Shown piece after piece: positions 24,391-31,265 of a stretch of 64,000 nucleotides of DNA. Source of the DNA: Sedimentitalea todarodis (GTDB lineage: Bacteria > Pseudomonadota > Alphaproteobacteria > Rhodobacterales > Rhodobacteraceae); the NCBI RefSeq assembly GCF_032595355.1, contig NZ_JASMWN010000006.1, positions 1 to 64,000 of the forward strand, given 5' to 3'. The translations under genes and the position numbers were made by a program. The notes under the pieces are model-generated. The model did no database searches. It had not been told where the DNA came from and was given only the letters and a program-made list of their open reading frames with translations. Numbering within the stretch: position 1 is the stretch's first letter; each line of letters opens with the position of its first letter.

Positions 24391-26331
24391 CTACAATTCA
24401 GCCTTAGTCTCCAGATACCGCCGCTTGGCCTCCTCTGTGCGGCCATACTCCCGCACCATCGCGTCAATCGCCACCTCATCCGACTTGTCGGCATAGCGGA
24501 ACTCGCTGTCCGCGTAGCGGTTGATTTCCTGCAGAACCATTTCGGTGGTGATCGGCACCCGCAGGTCTGAAATCATGGCCTTCTTGGTGTCATAGTCCTT
24601 GAACAGGAACAGGTCAGGGTCTTCCATCCAGACGTCGGGCAGTTCGAAATCCATTGACCGCACTTTGACCGCATCGGTGATGTTCTTGATGGCTCGACCG
24701 GTGAACCGCTCATCCGCCTCCTGAATACCCTTGAGATACACCCCCATCCGGGCAATCGTGTTCAATTCGCCCACCTCGTCACGCACCCGGTCAAACACCC
24801 GCAGCAGCCCGTCTTCGTGTGGTCGGGAGTGGCCGGCAAAGCTGGCAGCCACGGCTTTCTTGATTTCCTGTGCCGCATAGGCTTCGTGATCGCCCAGCGG
24901 GATATCGTGGTTCTTGCCCATCAGCAGGTAAAGGATGTCGATGTAATCCTCTCGCGTCTGCGGCCCATCGACCAGAAACCGTGCGCCGGCGCGCTGGCGC
25001 AGGGCATCATCGACGTTTTCGGGATAGTTGGAGAACATGCCAAAGGTACAATTCCCGCGCACGACGGTATTGGCACCGGCAAAGCTCTCCATCAGAACGG
25101 CGGTGATCTCGAGCTGGCCTGCCGACGATTGCCGGTCGCCGCGCTTGCCGGCCAGCGTGTCGATATCGTCGATGGTGCCAAACCCGATCACTGCAGGATC
25201 AAGAATAGTGTTGATGAACGCCTTGGCGTTCTGGCCCGATTTGCCCTGATAGCTGTCGATATTGTCCGTGCTCAGGTTCTGGTAACGGAACGGATAGCCA
25301 GCGATCTGGCAATAGTCATTGATCATCCCCGCCATCATCTGGATCAGTGTGGTTTTCCCGGTGCCCGGTTTCCCATCACCCATGAAGGTAAAGATAAATC
25401 CGCCCAGCTCCGCGAACGGGTTCAGGCGGCGGTCGAAATCATACGCCATCAACATCTTGGCGAGCTTCATGGCCTGATACTTGGCAATGTGATTTCCGAC
25501 GACCTCGTTCGGCTTCTTGAACGTCATGGTCAGTGACGTTGATTTCGCCCGCGCTGCCGGAACAAAACCGCGTAATGTCAGATCATCCGCCTCGATCCGC
25601 CAGACGGCACCGTTGAACGGGGCGAGATGCGGCGCGTTCTGTGCGCGCAACGCAGCCTTTTCCATCAACTGCTCGGAAAAGGCGCTGGTGGTTGCAACAA
25701 GCCTGGCATCATCGGTCGCATGTGCGGCCAAATCCTGATCCAGTTCCCATAGCGCGCCGTGCAGGGCCAGCTGTCCGTTGTCTGTCAAGACCTCCTGCAC
25801 TTCACCGACCTCCACCGACACTTCCGAAAGGTGCGACGAGAGAAGGTAAGCCAGTGCATTGGCAAAGACGTGCAGCGTCACAAGCGCCTCTGCCACCAAC
25901 AGTTCGGAGAACTCGGTCTTGCGCGCCGCCGCGAGATCACCTGCGAGGTTTGCGCGCTTGAGGTCGGCGAGCGGAGTCACATCGCCATAGGTATCCGCCA
26001 CGGCCAGTGCGATTGCCAGCGCCCGGCGCAGCGCATGCATCACGGCCGCCTGCTGCGGCGAGGTCAGCACATCGCCTCCATCCGCCGACTCTATCCGGTT
26101 GATCAACCGCACGCCTTCCGGGCGCACGCTTCGTTGTGTCACGAGCCCCGGCGTGGTGGAGCGAAACCGCCGCCGCGTGCCGATACCCGAGGACCGTTCC
26201 GGCACCGTGCCCTCGCCTGCCGAGGCGATTCGAGGGGCGTGATCAAAGCCCGCCAGCATCGCCTCGGCCGCGGGATAGTGTTTGCGAATGTCATCTTCGC
26301 GCAGTTCCATCTGGTCCGAGGTCAGGCTCAT
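24391..26331 (-). CDS. AAA family ATPase, function unknown
   Basis: 646 aa from ATG 26331 (GGAG about 11 bp upstream). The first 300 residues are a helical region with no motif I recognise. The AAA+ module follows: Walker A GDGKPGTGKTT at 318-328, a Walker B-like GFGTIDDIDTLAG near 384-395, and a sensor-like TFGMFSNYPENVDDALRQRAGAR around 430-455 that may hold sensor 1 and an arginine finger. The C-terminal 200 residues hold ERFTGRAIKNITDAVKVR, typical of an AAA lid. It stands alone, with no VWA, protease or nuclease partner. The frame is open to 26472 upstream but that part looks non-coding. Confidence 0.85.
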   Translation of the reverse strand: MSLTSDQMELREDDIRKHYPAAEAMLAGFDHAPRIASAGEGTVPERSSGIGTRRRFRSTTPGLVTQRSVRPEGVRLINRIESADGGDVLTSPQQAAVMHALRRALAIALAVADTYGDVTPLADLKRANLAGDLAAARKTEFSELLVAEALVTLHVFANALAYLLSSHLSEVSVEVGEVQEVLTDNGQLALHGALWELDQDLAAHATDDARLVATTSAFSEQLMEKAALRAQNAPHLAPFNGAVWRIEADDLTLRGFVPAARAKSTSLTMTFKKPNEVVGNHIAKYQAMKLAKMLMAYDFDRRLNPFAELGGFIFTFMGDGKPGTGKTTLIQMMAGMINDYCQIAGYPFRYQNLSTDNIDSYQGKSGQNAKAFINTILDPAVIGFGTIDDIDTLAGKRGDRQSSAGQLEITAVLMESFAGANTVVRGNCTFGMFSNYPENVDDALRQRAGARFLVDGPQTREDYIDILYLLMGKNHDIPLGDHEAYAAQEIKKAVAASFAGHSRPHEDGLLRVFDRVRDEVGELNTIARMGVYLKGIQEADERFTGRAIKNITDAVKVRSMDFELPDVWMEDPDLFLFKDYDTKKAMISDLRVPITTEMVLQEINRYADSEFRYADKSDEVAIDAMVREYGRTEEAKRRYLETKAEL

Positions 26332-26678
26332 CCGTGATACCACTCCATTGAAAATCTTGACCCAATTGCGCCAGCCGAAGTCAGGATCACGTTCATGTCC
26401 AATCGGCAGCTTTTTTCGTTTGAACGCGCATTCCAGATTGCGCGCAATCGAAAACCGCTTCAAGGGGGGCAATCGGCGGCAGGGAGATATCTTTGATCCG
26501 GCCGTCTAAGGCGTTGCAGTGAAATACCTTTCCTTGCATTCCGCGCGCTGCGTCGGGATCAGGGCGGAGGCGGAGGCTCTCGCGACCGATCGCAAAGCTG
26601 GTTTGCCCGTACACCGCGTTTGTCGTTTAAAATGGCTATTTCCTGGGGTAGGAACGTCACAGAAATGGATGTGATCTC
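26332..26678. other. Intergenic region between divergent AAA ATPase and ribA
   Basis: No gene is supported in these 347 bp. Open frames on the minus strand (to 26472 and 26393-26614) overlap each other and lack recognisable protein features. The region must hold the promoters of both flanking genes. A local AT-rich stretch at 26625-26645 (GTTTAAAATGGCTATTT) is the likeliest part of the ribA promoter, but no clear -35/-10 pair can be given. Confidence 0.5.
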
Positions 26679-27770
26679 ATGAGCCTAATGCCCGACATTT
26701 CCGAACTGCTGGCCCGCGCCCGGGCTGATCTGCGCATGGGTGTGCCGATCGTTCTTGCCGGTGAGGGCGCGGCGATTCTCGCCCTGTCGACAGAAACGCT
26801 GACGGAGCAAAGACTTGCCGACCTGCGCGCTGTCGCAAATACGCCGATCGTGGCTATCACTGCACGGCGTACCGCGACACTCAAGGCGCACGCCTATGAC
26901 GGCGATCTGGCGCGGGTGATCATGCCGGCGGACGCGGATGTCAACTGGGTGCAGGCGGTTGCCGATCCGGCGGATGATCTGAAGGCCCCGATGAAGGGCC
27001 CTCTCAGGACCGAACGCGGCGGCGATGCCAACCTGCATCGCACCGCGCTGAAACTCGCCAAGGCCGCCCGCTTGCTGCCAGCTGTCGTGGCAGTTCCGGT
27101 TGCGGATCCAGCAGCATTTGCGGCACAGAACGGGCTGACAATGATCGATCACCAGCTGGCCAAGCGACATCTGGAAGATCGTAACCCGCTTGCCGCTGTT
27201 GTCAGCGCCCGCCTGCCAATGCAGGTGTCGGAGGCCGGACGGCTTCATGTTTTTCGGCCCGAGGATGGCGGCGAGGAACACTACTCCATTGAAATCGGCA
27301 GGGCGCTTCGTGACAAGCCGGTGCTTGCGCGGCTGCATTCCGCCTGCTTCACCGGAGATCTGCTCGGCAGCCTGAAATGCGACTGCGGCCCGCAACTCCG
27401 CGCGGCCATGGCACAGATGGGAGCCGAGGGCGCAGGCGTCCTGTTGTATCTCAACCAGGAGGGGCGCGGCATCGGGCTGGCCAACAAGATGCGCGCCTAC
27501 AGCCTGCAGGATCAGGGTTTTGACACGGTAGAGGCCAACCACCGTCTGGGCTTTGAAGATGACGAGCGTGACTTTCGCCTGGGGTCCGATATCCTGAAAT
27601 CACTGGGGTTCTCGTCTGTCCGGTTGCTGACCAACAACCCCGCCAAGATCGCGATGATGGAGAAAACCGGAATCAGCGTGGTGGAACGCGTACCCTTGAA
27701 GGTGGGCAAAACCGCGCATAACGCGGGCTATCTCGCGACGAAGGCGACGAAATCCGGTCACCTTCTTTGA
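26679..27770 (+). CDS. ribA: GTP cyclohydrolase II (with degenerate N-terminal RibB-like domain)
   Basis: 363 aa. The C-terminal 200 residues are GTP cyclohydrolase II: RLHSACFTGDLLGSLKCDCGPQL carries the three zinc cysteines (in part CFTGDLLGSLKCDCG), then LYLNQEGRGIGLANK and RLLTNNPAKI. It opens GTP to start riboflavin synthesis. The first 160 residues resemble a decayed dihydroxybutanone phosphate synthase domain lacking its acidic active-site loop, as in other alphaproteobacterial RibA proteins. Its TGA overlaps the TTG start of the L,D-transpeptidase gene. Confidence 0.94.
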   Translation: MSLMPDISELLARARADLRMGVPIVLAGEGAAILALSTETLTEQRLADLRAVANTPIVAITARRTATLKAHAYDGDLARVIMPADADVNWVQAVADPADDLKAPMKGPLRTERGGDANLHRTALKLAKAARLLPAVVAVPVADPAAFAAQNGLTMIDHQLAKRHLEDRNPLAAVVSARLPMQVSEAGRLHVFRPEDGGEEHYSIEIGRALRDKPVLARLHSACFTGDLLGSLKCDCGPQLRAAMAQMGAEGAGVLLYLNQEGRGIGLANKMRAYSLQDQGFDTVEANHRLGFEDDERDFRLGSDILKSLGFSSVRLLTNNPAKIAMMEKTGISVVERVPLKVGKTAHNAGYLATKATKSGHLL

Positions 27771-28264
27771 GCGTCACCGACATGGTGCTGACCCCGATGG
27801 GCCTGCGATTCGGCGGCCGTCGGCTTCCTTGTTCCATCGGCAAGGGCGGTGTCACTGCACGCAAGCGCGAGGGTGATGGGGCCACACCGATTGGCGTGCT
27901 TCGCATCGTCGGATTGATCTATCGCCCTGATCGAATGGCACGCCCGACCAGATGGGCACATCCCATCGGGCCGGTTGATCTCTGGTCTGATGATGTGCGC
28001 GATCCGGAATACAATCTACATGTCCGCACACCGCATGAATTTGGTCACGAGGCCCTTCGGCGCGCGGATCCTCTCTATGATCTGGTGTTGCTCACCGACT
28101 GGAACTGGCCGCTTGCGGTGGCGGGACGAGGGTCGGCGATCTTTCTGCATCAATGGCGCAGACCGGGATATCCGACCGAAGGATGTATCGCGTTTCGGCG
28201 CGATCATCTGCGGTGGATCGCGCGGCGTGCCGCTCCCGGCACTCGGCTTGTCGTGTCCGGCTAG
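27767..28264 (+). CDS. L,D-transpeptidase family (YkuD) protein
   Basis: 165 aa. The YkuD active site is seen as IFLHQW (His128) followed by PTEGCIAF (Cys140); the catalytic Cys/His pair is intact. No signal peptide is evident, which is unusual for a peptidoglycan cross-linking enzyme, so a cytoplasmic or non-standard role is possible; short YkuD proteins of this type are common in alphaproteobacteria. It starts at a TTG overlapping the ribA stop (TTGA). Its TAG stop at 28262-28264 lies in repeat copy B. Confidence 0.88.
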   Translation: MSVTDMVLTPMGLRFGGRRLPCSIGKGGVTARKREGDGATPIGVLRIVGLIYRPDRMARPTRWAHPIGPVDLWSDDVRDPEYNLHVRTPHEFGHEALRRADPLYDLVLLTDWNWPLAVAGRGSAIFLHQWRRPGYPTEGCIAFRRDHLRWIARRAAPGTRLVVSG

Positions 28265-28366
28265 ATTGCTTCGCGTTTGACCTTGGTCATCTGGCATCAC
28301 CTAACGCATTGAAATAAATGATTTCAGGCTGCGATAGATGAGCCGCTCTAGCGCGAAACGCATTAG
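28261..28366 (+). repeat. Dispersed ~105-bp intergenic repeat with inverted ends, copy B
   Basis: Aligns with the reverse complement of 5333-5437. It begins CTAGATTGCTTCGCGTTTG and ends CTCTAGCGCGAAACGCATTA, so the ends are inverted copies of each other (TTCGCG... versus ...CGCGAAA). It fills the whole gap between two convergent genes: its first bases supply the TAG stop of the L,D-transpeptidase gene (28262-28264) and its last bases overlap the TAA stop of the YggS-type gene (28363-28365). Confidence 0.75.
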
Positions 28367-29022
28367 GGTCTGGCGGGTGCTCTGTCGCCGAAGATCGCCG
28401 ATCCGACGCGAACATGAGTCGCGCCGAGCGCTATCGCAGTTTCAAAATCCGCGCTCATCCCCATCGACAAGCCATCAAGGCCGTTACGCGCGGCGATCTT
28501 GGCAAGGAGTGCGAAATGCAGCGCCGGCTCTTCATCGACCGGCGGAATACACATCAGCCCGCGGATCGGCAGATCAAGCGCGCGGCATTCGGTGACGAAC
28601 CCGTCGGCATCCATCGGCAAGACGCCTGCTTTCTGCTCTTCTTCACCCGTATTGACCTGAATGAAAAGATCGGGACAGGCGCCGCGCTCCTGCGCGAGCC
28701 GAGCCAGGGTGTTGACCAGTTTCAGGCGGTCTACTGAATGAATGGCGTTGCACAGTTCCATTGCCTGCCGCGCCTTGTTGGTCTGAAGCGGCCCGATCAG
28801 GTGCAGGTCGATCGCATCAAAGCGCTCGCGAAACGCTGGCCACTTGCCTGCCGCCTCCTGCACCCGGTTTTCGCCAAAACAGCGGTGACCCTGTTCAAGA
28901 ACGGCTTCGACCCGTTCGTTCGGCTGCACCTTGGATACAGCGATCAACCTGGTTGAACCGAGTTGGCGTCCGGCGGCGGATTCCGCGGCGGAAATACGTG
29001 CTTTGATGTCTTGTAGTGGCAT
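28363..29022 (-). CDS. yggS: YggS/PLPBP family pyridoxal phosphate homeostasis protein
   Basis: 219 aa from ATG 29022, with AGAGGA 5 bp upstream. A single-domain PLP barrel: RLIAVSKVQP carries the PLP-binding Lys31, then FGENRVQEA, LHLIGPLQTNKAR, IHSVDR, IRGLMCIPP, LSMGMSADFETAI and VRVGSAIFG, the family order. It buffers and delivers PLP and affects amino acid metabolism; no catalytic activity is established. An upstream in-frame ATG at 29088 overlaps the porin terminator and is unlikely. Confidence 0.94.
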   Translation of the reverse strand: MPLQDIKARISAAESAAGRQLGSTRLIAVSKVQPNERVEAVLEQGHRCFGENRVQEAAGKWPAFRERFDAIDLHLIGPLQTNKARQAMELCNAIHSVDRLKLVNTLARLAQERGACPDLFIQVNTGEEEQKAGVLPMDADGFVTECRALDLPIRGLMCIPPVDEEPALHFALLAKIAARNGLDGLSMGMSADFETAIALGATHVRVGSAIFGDRAPARP

Positions 29023-29068
29023 CTGTTCCTCTCGGGCAGTTTGTTCGACAGAAACACCAGACAGGCGC

Positions 29069-29100
29069 AAAAGAAAAGGGCGGGCCACGAAGGCCCGCCC
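29069..29100 (-). terminator. Rho-independent terminator of the porin gene
   Basis: On the minus strand GGGCGGGCC and GGCCCGCCC form a perfect 9-bp stem with a 5-nt loop (29078-29100), followed by TTTTCTTTT (29077-29069). It lies 26 bp past the porin stop, as expected for a highly expressed gene. Confidence 0.92.
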
Positions 29101-29126
29101 AAAATTCAGGTCAAACGTGTTTCAGC

Positions 29127-30281
29127 TTAGAAGCTGAAGTACACACCTGCCTGGACTTGAGTGTTGTCACCGGCAGATTCTGCTGCACCGGCAACGAAGG
29201 TCACGCCGCCACCCAGGTCATACTGGTAGTTGATACCGTAGGAAGTGCCGTCAAGGCGCTGAGCACCCGCGACAACTGTGGCATCGTTGAAAGCCGGGTC
29301 AAGCAGACCACCGTCAACATCGGTGCTATTCACCCAGACCAGGATGTTGCTGGCCGCGCCGACATCGACGTTGCCTTCCAGAGTCCACGAGTCAGCGACG
29401 TCGGTGGAACCGTAGGCGAGCTTGGCACCGAACTGGCCCCAGTCACCGCCGGCAGCCAGGAAGTACAGGCCGTCGGCCTGATTGTAGACCTGGCCGTTGC
29501 CATTGGTGTAGGTTCCGTTGTCGTCAACAGCCTGATAGGCACCGGTGACATAGTAGTCGCCGAAGCTGTAGCTCAGCATGATCGCCGCACGCTCTTCGCC
29601 GTCAGACTGCGCAATTGCCTGAGTTGGGTTAGTGAAGGGCGGATTGCCTGGAGTTGCGGCAACCGGAACCTGATCATTATTTCGGCTAAGCGAGATGTGG
29701 CCGGTGAACCCGCCAACGGTATAGATCGCTTCGATGCCGTTGGCGCCAACGCCAGTGGAGTCATACGCATCCCAGTCAAACGATGTACCGCCTCTGCCGA
29801 AATCGTCGGCAGTGCTATCGACACCAAGACCTTTGAGCGGCAGGGACTGGAAGCCCATGCCGTCGATGCCGGTACCAGCCGAACGGGTTCCGGTTGTGTA
29901 CAGGCCGGGTGCGTTTTCAACCGCGCCGATGATGTTGCCGACGTTGACGATCAGGCCGCCATAGGTCACGCCAAAGCGTGCACCGTTGAAGGTGGCACCG
30001 CCCGGCTGGTTGTCACGGCTTTCGGCCTGTGCGCGGAAACGTGCGTTGAAGCCCACGCCGCCGTCGGTTTCGGTCGACATGTCGATCTGCAGACGCAGAC
30101 GCGATGTGATGTTGGTCGACGAGATACCATTATAGGCAGAGTTGTTGCCGCCGTTGTAGTTGTCGTCGTTGGCGTCGTTATAGTCCAAACCAAAACGGCC
30201 GTAACCGCTCAGGCGAACGTCTGCTGCTGCCATGCTGCCAAGAGCGATCAGCGCAGTCGTTGCGAAGAGAACCTTTTTCAT
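29127..30281 (-). CDS. Rhodobacter-type trimeric outer-membrane porin
   Basis: 384 aa. A signal peptide MKKVLFATTALIALGSMAAA is cut before DVRLSGYGRFG, and the protein ends in QAGVYFSF, with the terminal Phe needed for BAM recognition. In between are alternating amphipathic beta strands typical of a 16-stranded general diffusion porin. The loops are rich in Asp, Asn and Gly. It is monocistronic, with a strong terminator, and probably abundant. A hairpin sits in its 5' leader (30310-30334). Confidence 0.94.
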   Translation of the reverse strand: MKKVLFATTALIALGSMAAADVRLSGYGRFGLDYNDANDDNYNGGNNSAYNGISSTNITSRLRLQIDMSTETDGGVGFNARFRAQAESRDNQPGGATFNGARFGVTYGGLIVNVGNIIGAVENAPGLYTTGTRSAGTGIDGMGFQSLPLKGLGVDSTADDFGRGGTSFDWDAYDSTGVGANGIEAIYTVGGFTGHISLSRNNDQVPVAATPGNPPFTNPTQAIAQSDGEERAAIMLSYSFGDYYVTGAYQAVDDNGTYTNGNGQVYNQADGLYFLAAGGDWGQFGAKLAYGSTDVADSWTLEGNVDVGAASNILVWVNSTDVDGGLLDPAFNDATVVAGAQRLDGTSYGINYQYDLGGGVTFVAGAAESAGDNTQVQAGVYFSF

Positions 30282-30689
30282 CGTTTTTCCCTCGGTTTAA
30301 AATCATAAGCCCAAACCGGGGAATCCGGTGTGGGTATGAAGAGGGGTTTCGCTCTTTCGGGGTCGTTTTGGCAAGTGCTCGCAGCAGGCCCGCATCAAAG
30401 TGGTTGCGGATGGTGCAGCTTTGCCACAGTCCAAGTCGATCAAACCGGGGTCAATTCCGACCACCAATGAACGTACCACGCAGCCCTGAAGTTGTCCAAG
30501 GTCACTTGCACCATGCCCGGTCTGTCCGCGCCCTTTGCAATATTCTCTGCTGCATGCGTACTTTAGGGCACGTTCGGCCAATAAACAGAAGGCGATTTGT
30601 GGAATACATCAACCCCAAAGCGCTCTAAAGCCTTGCCCCACCTTGCCCGCTTGGGTAGGAACCTTGCCAACACTGTTCAGGATTTGACG
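30282..30689. other. Intergenic region upstream of porin and DUF3576 genes, with leader hairpin
   Basis: This 408-bp gap between divergent genes has no supported gene. A hairpin of CCCA-A-ACCGG, loop GGAAT, CCGGT-G-TGGG lies at 30310-30334, about 30 nt upstream of the porin ATG, in its mRNA leader. On the plus strand TTGCAA (30535-30540) and TACTTT (30559-30564), 18 bp apart, are a weak candidate promoter for the DUF3576 gene. Confidence 0.45.
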
Positions 30690-31196
30690 ATGAACCTCAC
30701 TGGATTTTTCAAGGCGACGCTGATCATTCTGATCTGCCTGGGCCTGACTGCCTGCGGCAACCGTCGGTCGGCCACGCGCTCCGTTCCTCAGACGCCTCCT
30801 CCATCGGCGTATGAAGCAAACAGCCGCGAGACGGCAGGTTATACCGGGGCTGGTGGATCAACGATCTGGGACATCTTTGGCCCAAACAAGACGGACCAGA
30901 CCGTCAACGTTAACAAGTATCTTTGGTCTGCTTCACTTGACGTCCTCTCGTTTCTGCCTGTCACCGAAGTTGATCCGTTCACCGGCGTCATCATAACCGG
31001 ATATGGCAGACCCCCCGGAGGCGGCCGCTCCTATCGGGCGACCGTGCTGATTGACGATCCGGCTCTGGATGCGCGCTCGCTGAAGGTTTCCCTGCATACT
31101 CAGGGCGGCCCGGTCAGCGCCGCAACCACGCGCGCTGTCGAAGACGCCATCCTGTCCCGCGCCCGCCAGCTTCGCGTGCAAGCCAGCCGTATCTGA
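30690..31196 (+). CDS. DUF3576 domain-containing lipoprotein
   Basis: 168 aa from ATG 30690. A lipoprotein signal peptide ends in the lipobox LTAC (Cys22). A proline-rich linker follows, then the conserved DUF3576 core: NVNKYLWSASLDVLSFLP, DPFTGVIITGY and LIDDPALDARSLKVSL. Proteins of this family occur across alphaproteobacteria, often just upstream of leuS, and have no established function. Location is probably the outer-membrane inner face. A rho-independent terminator follows. Confidence 0.88.
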   Translation: MNLTGFFKATLIILICLGLTACGNRRSATRSVPQTPPPSAYEANSRETAGYTGAGGSTIWDIFGPNKTDQTVNVNKYLWSASLDVLSFLPVTEVDPFTGVIITGYGRPPGGGRSYRATVLIDDPALDARSLKVSLHTQGGPVSAATTRAVEDAILSRARQLRVQASRI

Positions 31197-31222
31197 CGCC
31201 TCTGCACACATAACTATCAGGG

Positions 31223-31246
31223 CGCCGGGTTCATGCCCGGCGTTTT
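31223..31246 (+). terminator. Rho-independent terminator between DUF3576 gene and leuS
   Basis: CGCCGGG (31223-31229) and CCCGGCG (31236-31242) form a perfect 7-bp stem around TTCATG, followed by TTTT at 31243-31246. It ends only 19 bp before the leuS ATG (31266), so it could also act as an attenuator of leuS-lptE-holA if there is no promoter between. Confidence 0.75.
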
Positions 31247-31265
31247 CAGTCAAAGGACCGCTTTC

